Source: Paractinoplanes bogorensis (lineage in GTDB: Bacteria; Actinomycetota; Actinomycetes; Mycobacteriales; Micromonosporaceae). Taken from it: 64,000 bases of DNA. Both the position numbers and the translations under genes were made by a program. The notes beneath the pieces were generated by a model. That model had not been told where the DNA came from and did not search any database. It was given only the letters and a program-made list of their open reading frames with translations. Where the stretch lies: the NCBI RefSeq assembly GCF_018829635.1, contig NZ_JAHKKG010000005.1:186001-250000 (forward strand), in the 5' to 3' direction. Below are positions 15,642-24,428 of this stretch, piece after piece (the stretch's first letter is position 1; each line of letters begins with the position of its first letter).

Positions 15642-16649
15642 ATGCTCGTTGACTTCGCCGCCGGTGTGTCGGCCACCCCCGTTCAGGTCGAGGCGGCCGC
15701 GATGGCCGCCGAGAAGGACGGCTACGACGGGTTCGGCGCGGCCGAGACCAGGCACGACGTGTTCACGGCGCTCACCCTGGCCGCCCGCGCGACCGAGCGG
15801 ATCACGTTGCAGTCGGCGATCGCGGTGGCGTTCGCGCGCAACCCGATGAACGTCGCCGTGCTGGCCAACGACCTGCAGCTGATCAGCCAGGGGCGGTTCC
15901 AGCTCGGGCTCGGCTCGCAGGTGCAGGCGCACATCGAGCGGCGTTTCGCGATGCCGTGGGGCCAGCCGGCCGCGCGGATGGAGGAGTTCGTGCGGGCGAT
16001 CCGGGCCATCTGGAAGGCGTGGGAGGGCGAGCGGCTGGCGTTCCGGGGCGAGTTCTACCGGCACACCCTGATGACCGACTTCTTCAGCCCGGGCCCGAAC
16101 CCGTACGGGAATCCGCCGATCCTGGTCGCCGCGGTGGGGGAGCGGATGACCCGGACGGCCGGGCGGGTGGCCGACGGGCTGCTCGTGCACCCGCTGACCA
16201 GCGCCGCCTACCTGGGTGAACGGACCCGTCCGGCGTTGCGCGAGGCCCGCGGCGGCAGCCTCGACGACTTCACGGTGTGCCTCTCGGCCCTGGTCGTGCT
16301 GGGCGCGGACGAGGCCGCCCGGTCGACGGCCGAGGAGGCGGTCAAGGGGCAGATCGCCTTCTACGCGTCCACGCCGGCCTATCGCGGGGTGTTCGAGATG
16401 CACGGCTGGGGCGACCTGGCCGATCAGCTCAACTCGCTGTCCCGCCGGCAGGCCTGGACCGAGATGACCGCGCTGATCAGCGACGAGGTGCTCGACACGT
16501 TCGCCGTGACCGGGGACGTGGCGGCCGGCCTGCGGCAGCGGTTCGGCGGGCTGGTGGACCGGATCTCGCTCTACACCCCCTACGAGGTCGACCCGGCGCT
16601 GACCGCGGCGGTCGTCAGCTCGTTGTCCAGTGTGGCCAGGGAGTCCTGA
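15642..16649 (+). CDS. LLM-class F420-dependent oxidoreductase
   Basis: 335-residue luciferase-like monooxygenase-fold enzyme. It has EKDGYDGFGAAETRHDVF near the N-terminus, NPMNVAVLANDLQLISQGRFQLGLGSQV (strand 3 and cofactor region) and PPILVAAVGERMTRTAGRVADGLL. The last two are hallmarks of the F420-dependent LLM subgroup (TIGR03617-like). The reaction is unknown. It starts 7 bp after the metallopeptidase and overlaps the convergent hydrolase by 70 bp at its 3' end. Confidence 0.85.
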   Translation: MLVDFAAGVSATPVQVEAAAMAAEKDGYDGFGAAETRHDVFTALTLAARATERITLQSAIAVAFARNPMNVAVLANDLQLISQGRFQLGLGSQVQAHIERRFAMPWGQPAARMEEFVRAIRAIWKAWEGERLAFRGEFYRHTLMTDFFSPGPNPYGNPPILVAAVGERMTRTAGRVADGLLVHPLTSAAYLGERTRPALREARGGSLDDFTVCLSALVVLGADEAARSTAEEAVKGQIAFYASTPAYRGVFEMHGWGDLADQLNSLSRRQAWTEMTALISDEVLDTFAVTGDVAAGLRQRFGGLVDRISLYTPYEVDPALTAAVVSSLSSVARES

Positions 16650-17524
16650 ACCGGCAGCTTCGGTGAGCCGCCGTAGAGGCTCCAGCGCAGGAACGCCACG
16701 GTGGCCGCGCTGACCGCGGGCTGCTCGGCGCTGGTGATCTGGTGGCCGCCCTCGGTGATCGACATCATCGCCCGCGACCAGGGGACCGCTTCGTAGACGG
16801 TACGGGCGGCGGCGTACCGGACGGACTTGTCCTCGCGACCGTGCACCAGCATCATCGCCGCGGCGGGGCCGGTGAACGGCGTACCGAGGAAATCAGTTCC
16901 GGCGATCAGGATGCCCGCCTTGAGCCGGTCGTCGCGGTGGGCGCTGAACAGCCCGGCCGTGGTGATGCCGCCGCCCGAGTGCCCGGCCGCGGCCAGCCGG
17001 GTGGTGTCGAGCTTGCCGCGCAGCGGGCCGGAACCGCCGGTGTTGCGGGCGACGATCTGGGTGAGCACCTCGGACGCGTCCTCGGGCTGGTTGACCAGGT
17101 CGTACGCGTTGAACTTGGACGTGCCCATGGCGGTGTGCGGATAGCGCGGGGCGGCCACCACGAACCCGGCCGTCGCCCAGCTGACCAGCAGCGCCGCGTA
17201 GTCGTCGGGCTGCGCGTGCAACCCGTGGCTGAAGACGACGACGGGGTACGGGCCGGGGCCGACCGGATACCAGACGCGGGTCGGCAGGGCCCGGCCGTCG
17301 CGAGCGAAGGAGAAATCGTGGCGGGCGACAGCGCGTACGGGGGAAGGGGGTTGACCTTGAATTGGCTCGTACGGGGTGACGTCGCGCGCGGTCAGCGTCG
17401 AGTTCTTCACCGACGACAGGACGGTCCGCTCGGCGGCCGAGGCCTGACCGGCGCGCACCGCCAGCCCACCGGCCGCGGCCGCCGACATGCTGAGCAACAG
17501 GGTTCTTCTTCGCACCGGCCCCAC
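16580..17524 (-). CDS. Tat-exported alpha/beta hydrolase (chlorophyllase/PETase-like fold)
   Basis: 314 residues. The N-terminus RRRTLLLSMSAAAAGGLAV is a likely Tat signal. The catalytic core shows VVVFSHGLHAQPDDY (oxyanion), nucleophile elbow GHSGGG, acid near HGREDKSV and the His in TEGGHQIT. The layout fits the platelet-activating-factor acetylhydrolase/dienelactone-hydrolase-like group of secreted esterases. GTG start. The last 70 bp overlap the convergent LLM gene. Confidence 0.75.
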   Translation of the reverse strand: MGPVRRRTLLLSMSAAAAGGLAVRAGQASAAERTVLSSVKNSTLTARDVTPYEPIQGQPPSPVRAVARHDFSFARDGRALPTRVWYPVGPGPYPVVVFSHGLHAQPDDYAALLVSWATAGFVVAAPRYPHTAMGTSKFNAYDLVNQPEDASEVLTQIVARNTGGSGPLRGKLDTTRLAAAGHSGGGITTAGLFSAHRDDRLKAGILIAGTDFLGTPFTGPAAAMMLVHGREDKSVRYAAARTVYEAVPWSRAMMSITEGGHQITSAEQPAVSAATVAFLRWSLYGGSPKLPVQDSLATLDNELTTAAVSAGSTS

Positions 17525-17566
17525 GGTGCCGTCTGACCCTGTGCTGTCCCTATGACCCGCCTGTGC

Positions 17567-17944
17567 TTACGCGGTCACCTCGATCGAGTCGACCCGGTCG
17601 GGGTAGAACGCGACGTAACCCTTGATCTGGGACACGGCGTCGCTCGGGTTCTGGTACTCCCACACCGAGTCGGTCGCCTTGTCGCCGCCGGACGGGATCG
17701 AGTAGTAGTTCGCGTCACCCTTGTAGGGGCAGTACGTGGTGGTCGCGGTGGCCTCCAGCAGCGACTGGTCGACGTCGGCGAGCGGGATGTAGGGCACCGC
17801 CGGATACGTCGATTCCTGCAGCGTGAGGGCGTTGCGCGTGTCGGCGATCACCTTTCCGCCGGCCTTCACGACGACCCGCCCCGCGTTCGGGGTGATGGTG
17901 ATCGGGTGGTCGGGGCCGGGGATCTTCACGGGACGGTCGGGCAT
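17567..17944 (-). CDS. DUF427 domain protein
   Basis: 125 residues with the DUF427 pattern: HPITITPNAGRVVVKAGGKVIADT, STYPAVPYIPLADVD, TTTYCPYKGDANYYS, then AVSQIKGYVAFYPDRV. The family is common in actinobacteria and proteobacteria; its function is unknown. The ATG at 17944 is chosen because homology begins there; longer frames upstream are not supported. Confidence 0.85.
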   Translation of the reverse strand: MPDRPVKIPGPDHPITITPNAGRVVVKAGGKVIADTRNALTLQESTYPAVPYIPLADVDQSLLEATATTTYCPYKGDANYYSIPSGGDKATDSVWEYQNPSDAVSQIKGYVAFYPDRVDSIEVTA

Positions 17945-18161
17945 GACGCCTCCATCGGTTTCGGCATTCTGCTCTTCCACCCCACCTTCCCCTATGCGCG
18001 TGGCGCATACCGCGGGTGACCCGTGACCGTCGCTGTGGTTTTCGAGACAGAGATCCCCCCTCGCCCTCCACCGAACGGCCCCGAAAGCCGCGATTGCCGC
18101 ATGCCGGGCGCGCCGACGTGATGGCCTGAGTTGGCACAACACGGCTCGAGAAGGGTGAACC

Positions 18162-18524
18162 ATGAAAGCGGCAACGCGAATCCTGACACTCGTCGGACTG
18201 AGCCTGATGACGGGCGCGACGCTGGGGGCCGCACCGGCCATGGCGTCGACCTCCGCACCAGACACAACGGCCCGGACGGCCACGACCACGGCGGACCAGC
18301 CGCGGCGCGACCGGGACTGGACCGCCGGCTACTACGACTCGCGACGCGAGTGCGAGTGGAACGGCCGCATGGGTGAGCGCCGGGACCGGTGGGACGACTA
18401 CGACTGCGACTTCGTTCGCTGGGGTCGTCACCGCGGGGACTGGGAGCTGACGGTCTCGAAGGACTGGGACTGGCGTGACCGGGGTGGCAACCACCACCGC
18501 AACGGTGACGGGGACGACGACTGA
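18162..18524 (+). CDS. Small secreted Trp/Asp/Arg-rich protein
   Basis: 120 residues; I recognise no family. A clear Sec signal (MKAATRILTLVGLSLMTGAT, Ala-rich end near residue 29) precedes a Thr-rich linker and a highly charged segment with many Trp, Asp and Arg residues, two Cys (CEWNG, DCDFV) and a closing HHRNGDGDDD. The two Cys could form a disulfide. A terminator-like hairpin with a T-run follows 17 bp after the stop, so it is probably a single-gene unit. Confidence 0.65.
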   Translation: MKAATRILTLVGLSLMTGATLGAAPAMASTSAPDTTARTATTTADQPRRDRDWTAGYYDSRRECEWNGRMGERRDRWDDYDCDFVRWGRHRGDWELTVSKDWDWRDRGGNHHRNGDGDDD

Positions 18525-18541
18525 TCTCCGTGATGATCGGC

Positions 18542-18584
18542 CAGGCCACATCCCGTACGGGGTGTGGCCTGACGCTATTTTTGA
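18542..18584 (+). terminator. Rho-independent-like terminator with T-run
   Basis: CAGGCCACATCCCG (18542-18555) pairs with CGGGGTGTGGCCTG (18558-18571) with one G-T wobble, followed by CTATTTTT. It is among the most classical intrinsic terminators in the window. It ends the small secreted protein gene just before the YbaK start at 18588. The loop region is CGTACG. Confidence 0.75.
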
Positions 18585-18587
18585 TCA

Positions 18588-19052
18588 ATGACGAATCCTG
18601 CCGAGGCCGCCGCCACGTCGCTCGGCCTCTCCCATTCGTTGCTGCGCCACGGTCCCGTCAGCAGCGTCGCCGAAGCCGCCGAGGCTCAGGGCGTCGAGGT
18701 CCGCGACCTGGTCAAGACGCTGGTGGTGCGGCGCGCCGACGACGACTACGTGTTCGTGCTCGTCCCCGGCGACCGCTCGATCTCGTGGCCCAAGCTGCGC
18801 GCGCTGCTCGGCGTCAACCGGCTCTCGATGCCCGACGCGGCCACGGCCAAGGCGGCCACCGGGTACGAGCGCGGGACGATCACCCCGTTCGGCTCGGCCC
18901 GGGCGTGGCCGGTCATTGCGGATTCCCGTACGCGGGGACGCGTCATCAACCTCGGCGCCGGGGAACGCGGCGTGGGGCTGCAGGTGGCCGCGGACGAGGC
19001 GGTGCCGGCGCTGGGCGGCACGTTCGCTGACGTCACCGACCAGGTGGGGTAG
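18588..19052 (+). CDS. YbaK/EbsC (aminoacyl-tRNA deacylase) family protein
   Basis: 154 residues of the YbaK/ProX fold, which hydrolyses mischarged aminoacyl-tRNAs in trans. Motifs are QGVEVRDLVKTLVVRR (with the conserved Lys), a GDRSISWPKLRALLG stretch, and the late loop GYERGTITPFG, matching the conserved G-x-x-x-G-x-x-x-P-x-G of the family. Which tRNA error it corrects cannot be said. Confidence 0.85.
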   Translation: MTNPAEAAATSLGLSHSLLRHGPVSSVAEAAEAQGVEVRDLVKTLVVRRADDDYVFVLVPGDRSISWPKLRALLGVNRLSMPDAATAKAATGYERGTITPFGSARAWPVIADSRTRGRVINLGAGERGVGLQVAADEAVPALGGTFADVTDQVG

Positions 19053-19062
19053 GTTTCGTCGC

Positions 19063-19410
19063 GTGACGAGTGAAGCGATCCAGCCCGACGTTCCCCCCTC
19101 CGGCACCGGCTGCGTCGAGTGCCTCGACAACGGCGGGTGGTGGTTCCACCTGCGACGGTGTGCCCAGTGCGGTCACATCGGCTGCTGTGACACCTCGCCG
19201 GCCCAGCACGCGACCGCGCACTGGCGCGAGAGCGGCCACCCGGTGATCCAGTCGTTCGAGCCGGGCGAGGACTGGTACTGGAACTTCTCGACCGAAGAGG
19301 CCGCCAACGGACCGGCGCTGGCGCCCGCCACGAGCCGCCCCGACGACCAGCCTGTTCCCGGGCCGGCCGGCGCCGTGCCGACCGACTGGCGGTCCAAGCT
19401 CAATCGCTGA
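19063..19410 (+). CDS. UBP-type zinc finger protein
   Basis: 115 residues. Zinc-finger ligands follow the ZnF-UBP order: GCVECLDNGGWWFHLRRCAQCGHIGCCDTS, then HATAHWRESGHPVIQSFEPGEDWYW. Bacterial members are common in actinobacteria, where their role is unknown since there is no ubiquitin. The GTG at 19063 is chosen because it fits the homologous N-terminus and leaves a 10-bp gap to the YbaK gene, so the two may be co-transcribed. Confidence 0.85.
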   Translation: MTSEAIQPDVPPSGTGCVECLDNGGWWFHLRRCAQCGHIGCCDTSPAQHATAHWRESGHPVIQSFEPGEDWYWNFSTEEAANGPALAPATSRPDDQPVPGPAGAVPTDWRSKLNR

Positions 19411-19411
19411 A

Positions 19412-19438
19412 AGAGCCACTTGGGGGTGTGGTGGCTCT
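19412..19438 (+). terminator. Short hairpin after the UBP gene
   Basis: AGAGCCAC (19412-19419) pairs with GTGGCTCT (19431-19438) across an 11-nt G-rich loop, with no T-run. It is a possible weak terminator. Confidence 0.4.
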
Positions 19439-19461
19439 CCTGCCGGTGGTCCCGGCCTCGA

Positions 19462-19467
19462 TAGCGT
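19462..19467 (+). promoter_or_regulatory. Candidate -10 (TAGCGT), leaderless start
   Basis: TAGCGT ends 6 nt before the ATG at 19474. Confidence 0.35.
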
Positions 19468-19473
19468 CGGCGG

Positions 19474-20253
19474 ATGAGGCTCCTGCATCTGTCGGACACC
19501 CATCTCACGGCGACGCCCGGACCCGCCCGGGATTCGCTGCGCCACCTGCTGGACTCGGTTCGTCCTCTGACCGGCCTGGACGCGGTGGTGGTCACGGGCG
19601 ATGTCGCGGACGACGGCAGCCGCGCGGCGTACGAGCAGGTGCGGGCCCTGATCGGTGAGCTGGGCCTGCCCGTGCTCTGGACGACCGGCAACCACGACGA
19701 GCGGACCGCGTTCGCCGCGGTGCTCGGCGACGACCTGGTGGCGGCTCATTCCGTACGCGGGCACCGGATCATCACCCTCGACACGCTCGTGCCCGGCGAG
19801 GTCTGGGGCGAGCTCGACGACGCTCAACTGGCCTGGCTCCGCGCCGAGCTGGCGACGCCCGCCCCGCACGGCACGGTGCTGGCGTTCCACCACCCGCCGA
19901 TCGCCCTGCCCGGCTTCGAGGTGCAGGAGAAGCTGGGCCTGCGCAACCCGGAGGCTCTGGCCGACGCGATCCGCGGCAGCGACGTCCGGCTGATCCTCAC
20001 CGGCCACTTCCACCTGCAACTGTTCGGCCTGCTCGAATCGGTGCCGGTCTGGGTGACGCCCGGCGTCGTCAACCGCATCGACCTGACCGCCCCGGCCGGT
20101 GTCGAACGCGCGGTCCGCGGCGCCTCGGCCACCCTGGTCGACCTTTCGCGGTCGCCGATGATGCACCTGCTGCACGCCCGTGATCCGCACACCGGCGAGA
20201 CCCTGCACGAGAAGCCGATCTCCGACCTGATCGCCCGGTACGCGCGGCCGTGA
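19474..20253 (+). CDS. Metallophosphoesterase (CpdA-like phosphodiesterase)
   Basis: 259 residues with all calcineurin-like metal motifs: LHLSDTHL (D-x-H), VVTGDVADDG (GD), TTGNHDER (GNHD), AFHHPPI (H) and LTGHFHLQ (GHxH). The closest type is the class III cyclic nucleotide phosphodiesterase/CpdA group, although many members act on other phosphodiesters. The glycosyltransferase gene starts 13 bp downstream. Confidence 0.85.
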   Translation: MRLLHLSDTHLTATPGPARDSLRHLLDSVRPLTGLDAVVVTGDVADDGSRAAYEQVRALIGELGLPVLWTTGNHDERTAFAAVLGDDLVAAHSVRGHRIITLDTLVPGEVWGELDDAQLAWLRAELATPAPHGTVLAFHHPPIALPGFEVQEKLGLRNPEALADAIRGSDVRLILTGHFHLQLFGLLESVPVWVTPGVVNRIDLTAPAGVERAVRGASATLVDLSRSPMMHLLHARDPHTGETLHEKPISDLIARYARP

Positions 20254-20266
20254 TAGACGTCGACCC

Positions 20267-21358
20267 ATGCGCATCATGTTCGCCGCCGCGCCGCTGCAAG
20301 GGCACCTGCTGCCGCTGATCCCGCTGGCGGCGGCCTGCCGCGACGCCGGGCACGACGTGGTCCTCGCCAGTGGCGCGTTCAGTTTTCTGGACGCCGGCCT
20401 GCGCACTGTGGACATCGGCGCCGGTTTCAGCCTGCCCCGCAGCGCGATCCAGGCCGCCCTGCGTCACCCCGGGCTCGCGAGGGCCGAGACGCGGGGTCGC
20501 GCCGGCCACCGGTTCGTCGGCGAACTCTTCGGCCGGGCCAACCGGGCGCTGATCGAACCGTTGCGGGCACTGGCCGAGCGGGAACGACCCGACCTGATCG
20601 TCTACGAATCGCTCACCGAGGCCGGGGCGATCGTGGCCGCACGGCTGGGCATCCCCTCGGTGCTGCAGGAGAACACGCTCTACCCGGCCGGCGAGTTGTT
20701 CCGGGCGGTGGCCGGCAGTTCCGCCCTGTCCGGCCGGGCGTTCGCCGAGCCGGCGCTGACCATTTCCGTGGCGCCACCCTCGCTCAGGTCATCGTCCACC
20801 GGTCGTGCGGTCCCGATGCGGCCGGTTCCGTACTCGGGCGGGGGTTCGGTGCCGGACTGGCTGCTCACGCCGTCGTCGCGCCCCCGCGTCATCGTCAGCC
20901 GCAGCACCATCAAGGGCCCGAACGACGGTGATCCGGGCCCGGCCGTGATCGCGGTGGCGGCCGAGGTCGACGCCGAGTTCGTGCTGGTCCGCCCGGCGAC
21001 CTCGCGGAGTGCCCTGCCGTCCGGCGTGCGCACCGTCGGGCGGGTGCCGATCAACCGGCTTCTCCCGTACGCGTCGGCCTACGTCCACCATTCCGGAGCC
21101 GGCAGCGTGCTGGGCGGCCTGGCCGAAGGCGTGCCGCAGCTGACCGTGCCCGGGGCGGGCGACCGCCGTTTCAACGCGGAGCTGCTGGCACGCCGAGGAG
21201 CCGGGCTGATGGTGGACACGAAGGACATCACGGCGGCGGTGCTGACCCGGCTGATCACGGACGCCGGCCTGCGGGGTGCGGCGCAGGAGGTGGCGGCCGA
21301 GATCGCAGCCATGCCGTCGCCGGCCGCGGTGGTGCCGTCGTTGGAGAGCCTCGTCTGA
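20267..21358 (+). CDS. Glycosyltransferase, MGT/GT1-type
   Basis: 363 residues, GT-B fold. The N-terminus (MRIMFAAAPLQGHLLPLIPLA) is the acceptor-side Rossmann start of macrolide-type glycosyltransferases. The donor side shows YVHHSGAGSVLGGLAEGVPQLTVPGAGDR, the H-x-G-x-x-T/S pattern of GT1 enzymes. It is shorter than most family members and lacks neighbouring aglycone genes, so the acceptor is unknown. Probably in one unit with the phosphoesterase. Confidence 0.8.
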   Translation: MRIMFAAAPLQGHLLPLIPLAAACRDAGHDVVLASGAFSFLDAGLRTVDIGAGFSLPRSAIQAALRHPGLARAETRGRAGHRFVGELFGRANRALIEPLRALAERERPDLIVYESLTEAGAIVAARLGIPSVLQENTLYPAGELFRAVAGSSALSGRAFAEPALTISVAPPSLRSSSTGRAVPMRPVPYSGGGSVPDWLLTPSSRPRVIVSRSTIKGPNDGDPGPAVIAVAAEVDAEFVLVRPATSRSALPSGVRTVGRVPINRLLPYASAYVHHSGAGSVLGGLAEGVPQLTVPGAGDRRFNAELLARRGAGLMVDTKDITAAVLTRLITDAGLRGAAQEVAAEIAAMPSPAAVVPSLESLV

Positions 21359-21369
21359 CGCGATGCAGG

Positions 21370-22413
21370 TCAGCGGCCGACCGGCTGGGCCTGGGTTCGC
21401 TGGATCAGCACGACGCAGGTCAGCACCACGACGGCGGCCAGCAGCGAGGCGAGCGTGACGGTCTCGCCGAGCAGCAGCGCCGACCACAGCAGGGTCAGCA
21501 CGGGCTGGGCCAGCTGGATCTGACCGACCCGCGCGATGCCGCCCCGGGCCAGCCCCGCGTACCAGGCGAAGAACCCCAGGAACATGGACACGGCGGTCAG
21601 GTAGGCGAAGGCCGACCACGCGGCGGGGCCGGCGTGCGGGGGATCGGCGACCGCGACGGCCAGGGTGATCGGCAGGGTCGCGGGCAGCGAGAGCAGCAGC
21701 GCCCAGCAGATCGTGCGGGCACCGCCGAGTTCGCGGGAGAGGGCGCCGCCCTCGGCATATCCGAGACCGCACAGGACGACGGCGACCAGCAGGAACAGGT
21801 CGGCGATCTCGAACGCTCCGGCGGCGGCTCCGGTGACGACCAGGAACGTCAGCACGGCGGTGAGCCCGGCCGCGCTGGCCAGCCAGAACAGGCGCGAGGG
21901 TCGTTCGCCGGCCCGGAGCACGGCGAAGATCGCGGTCATGGCGGGCAGCACGGTGACGACGACGGCGCCGTGGGCCGAGGTCTGGGTGGTCAGGGCCAGC
22001 GAGGTGAAGAGCGGGAAGCCGACGACGACACCCAGCGCGACGATCGAGAGCCGTCGCCACTGGGCCGGGGTGGGCCGGGGTGCGCGGGTCATCCGCAGGT
22101 AGGCGGCGGCGAGGAGGGCGGCGCCGACCGCCCGGCCGAAGGCGACGAACCAGGGGTCGAGTTCGTGCACAGCGACGCGCGTGGCAGGGAGCGACATACT
22201 GAACGCGAGGACACCCAGCGCCCCCAGGACCATTCCGCGCGCCGAGCCCGTACGCCGTCCGACGACCCGGGCCGCACCCGGTCCCGGGTTCAACTCCGCG
22301 CGCGCACCGACCGGGCCCGCGGCGGGTTCCGTTCCGATCGCGCTCGCGGTGCCCGGCGCGGCGGGTCGGGGCGTTACCGCGATCGGCTCAGTAGCGTTAC
22401 TCTTGCTCCTCAT
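21370..22413 (-). CDS. EamA/DMT-family transporter
   Basis: About ten hydrophobic helices in two EamA repeats. The first repeat starts near VLGALGVLAFSMSLPATRVAV and the second includes AYLTAVSMFLGFFAWYAGLARGG and PVLTLLWSALLLGE. Such carriers export amino acids or metabolites. The start is uncertain: the ATG at 22413 overlaps the divergent MocR gene start, while the ATG at 22233 begins right at the first helix. The divergent MocR-type regulator is probably its regulator, a frequent pairing. Confidence 0.8.
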   Translation of the reverse strand: MRSKSNATEPIAVTPRPAAPGTASAIGTEPAAGPVGARAELNPGPGAARVVGRRTGSARGMVLGALGVLAFSMSLPATRVAVHELDPWFVAFGRAVGAALLAAAYLRMTRAPRPTPAQWRRLSIVALGVVVGFPLFTSLALTTQTSAHGAVVVTVLPAMTAIFAVLRAGERPSRLFWLASAAGLTAVLTFLVVTGAAAGAFEIADLFLLVAVVLCGLGYAEGGALSRELGGARTICWALLLSLPATLPITLAVAVADPPHAGPAAWSAFAYLTAVSMFLGFFAWYAGLARGGIARVGQIQLAQPVLTLLWSALLLGETVTLASLLAAVVVLTCVVLIQRTQAQPVGR

Positions 22414-23818
22414 GAATGACGGTAACGCAGCCGAGCGCGTTATCCAAGATCTGCGGGCGCTCGCGGGCCGTGCGGGTGGGGGAGCGAGGCTTCCTTCCGT
22501 GCGGGAACTAACCGCTCGCCACCGGGCCTCACCCGTGACCGTGGCGGCGGCGATCCGTGCGCTGGTGCGGGAGGGCGTCGTCGAGACCCGTCCGGGGCAG
22601 GGCACATTCGTGGCCGGGCGGACCGAGCGCCCCCACCGGCCCGACCTCTCGTGGCAGACGGTCGCGCTGGGCGCCCGCCGGTCGGGCGAGGAGGAGCTCC
22701 AGGCGTTACTCGCGATACCGCCGGCCGGGGCGATTCCGTTATCGGGCGGCTACCTCGACCCGGACCTGCAACCCACCGCTGCCCTCGGCGCCGCCCTGGC
22801 CCGGGCCGCCCGTCAGCCGGCTGCCTGGCAGCGCGGTCCCGCCGAGGGCCGGGCCGATCTGCGCGCCTGGTTCGCCCGCGACCTCGGACTGCGCGCGGAC
22901 GACATGGTGATCAGCCCGGGTGGCCAGGCCGCGATCTCGTCCACCCTGCGCGCGCTGGCCGGGCCGGGCGACACGCTGCTCGTCGAGTCGCCGACCTATC
23001 TCGGCGCGCTCGCCGCGGCCCGCGCGGCCGGGTTGCGCGTCGTGCCCGTTCCGACCGACACGGACGGTGTGCTGCCCGATCAGTTGCGCGCCGCGTTCCT
23101 CCGCACCGGCGCCCGGCTGTTCTACTGCCAGCCGCTGCACGCGAACCCGACCGGCGCCACGCTGGCCGAGCATCGGCGGGGCGAGGTGCTGTCCGTCGTA
23201 CGGGAAGCGGGGTCGTTCCTGATCGAAGACGACTATGCGCGCGACCTGACCATCGACGGCACCGCGCCGGCACCGCTCGCGGCGGACGATCCGGACGGCC
23301 ATGTCGTGCATGTTCGCTCACTGACCAAGTCGGCGGCGCCCGGTCTGCGCATCGCCGCGGTCGGTGCTCGCGGTCAGGCCGGTGCGCGTCTGCGGGCCGC
23401 GCGACTGCTCGACGAGTTGTTCGTTTCCGGGCCGCTGCAACAGGCCGCGCTCGAACTGGTCACCTCGCCCGCGTGGGAACGGCACCGTCGCGCGCTCCGC
23501 AAGGAACTGCGCGTCCGGCGCGACGCGTTGCTGAACGCGCTGCGCCGGCACCTGCCGCTGCACGAGGGGCGGGTGCCGGCCGGCGGACTGCACCTGTGGG
23601 TCCGTCTCGACCACGGCATCGACGACGTGGCCCTGGCGACGGCCGCCGTGGCCGAGGGGGTCGTCGTCTTCCCCGGCCGGCCCTGGTTCCCGGCCGAGGC
23701 GCCCGCGTCCTATCTGCGCCTGACCTACGCGGCGGCCCCGCCCGACTTGATGGACGAGGCCGTCCGCCGTCTCCGCCGCGCTATCGAAGGTCTCGCAGCG
23801 CCACGTCCAGCGTCGTGA
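22412..23818 (+). CDS. MocR-family transcriptional regulator (GntR HTH plus aminotransferase domain)
   Basis: 468 residues. Residues 1-70 are a GntR winged helix (GGGARLPSVRELTARHRASP, then VVETRPGQGTFV). The remainder is a fold-type I aminotransferase domain with VESPTYLGAL, HANPTG and the PLP lysine in SLTKSAAPGLR. MocR proteins sense PLP adducts or amino acids and control divergent genes, here the EamA exporter. The ATG lies in a CATG shared with the possible start of the EamA gene on the other strand. The 3' end overlaps the convergent VOC gene by 38 bp. Confidence 0.85.
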   Translation: MNDGNAAERVIQDLRALAGRAGGGARLPSVRELTARHRASPVTVAAAIRALVREGVVETRPGQGTFVAGRTERPHRPDLSWQTVALGARRSGEEELQALLAIPPAGAIPLSGGYLDPDLQPTAALGAALARAARQPAAWQRGPAEGRADLRAWFARDLGLRADDMVISPGGQAAISSTLRALAGPGDTLLVESPTYLGALAAARAAGLRVVPVPTDTDGVLPDQLRAAFLRTGARLFYCQPLHANPTGATLAEHRRGEVLSVVREAGSFLIEDDYARDLTIDGTAPAPLAADDPDGHVVHVRSLTKSAAPGLRIAAVGARGQAGARLRAARLLDELFVSGPLQQAALELVTSPAWERHRRALRKELRVRRDALLNALRRHLPLHEGRVPAGGLHLWVRLDHGIDDVALATAAVAEGVVVFPGRPWFPAEAPASYLRLTYAAAPPDLMDEAVRRLRRAIEGLAAPRPAS

Positions 23819-24257
23819 AGACGGTGTCGTCACCGCCCTCCCAGACCGGCACCGGGTCGGCTTGGCCGGGCGCCGGCGCGTACAGCCACCACAGGTTCTG
23901 CCACGGGTCGAGCATCCGGCCGAGGGTGGTCTCGCCGTAGAACGGGGTCGGCGGCGTGACGACCGTGCCCTTGCGCGCTACTGCACGTTCGAGCAATGAG
24001 GCGACATCCCGCACCCACACCTGCAGCAGGCCGGGCCGGGCCGGCCACCCCTCCTGCCGGTCGGCGATCATCAGATCCACCGTGCCGAGGCGCAGTTCGG
24101 AGTGGATGAGTTTCCCGTCGGGCATCTCGGTGTGTGCCTCCGGCGTTTCCCGTACGCCGAACACCTCGGACACGAACGTGATGAGCCCGGCCGCGTCGTC
24201 GACGAGCAGGAACGGGTTCAGGACGGCACCCTCGGCGGGCGTGTGCAGAATGCTCAT
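23781..24257 (-). CDS. VOC-family protein (PhnB/glyoxalase-like)
   Basis: 158 residues with paired beta-alpha-beta-beta-beta units: LNPFLLVDDAAGLITFVSEV at the N-terminus, the ELRLGTVDLMIAD strand, and GRMLDPWQNLWWLY at the C-terminus. This resembles PhnB-like VOC proteins, for which no single reaction is established. The ATG at 24257 is chosen by homology; a long read-through frame upstream crosses the APH gene and is a shadow. Confidence 0.8.
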   Translation of the reverse strand: MSILHTPAEGAVLNPFLLVDDAAGLITFVSEVFGVRETPEAHTEMPDGKLIHSELRLGTVDLMIADRQEGWPARPGLLQVWVRDVASLLERAVARKGTVVTPPTPFYGETTLGRMLDPWQNLWWLYAPAPGQADPVPVWEGGDDTVFTTLDVALRDLR

Positions 24258-24416
24258 ACCGATCAGCAAAGCGCACACTGCGGTCAGTTCCCGGCCGCAA
24301 TTCGCCGACAGTGGACTTGTCACCCAGCGTCGAGGCGCGGAGTTCCTGGGCGCGCCCGATCGGCGTCGCCTACGGGATCTGGTCAGCCGGGGCCGCATCC
24401 CCGTCGCCGCCGAGCC

Positions 24417-24422
24417 TAGGGT
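24417..24422 (+). promoter_or_regulatory. Candidate -10 (TAGGGT), leaderless start
   Basis: TAGGGT ends 6 nt before the ATG at 24429. Confidence 0.35.
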
Positions 24423-24428
24423 GGGCGA

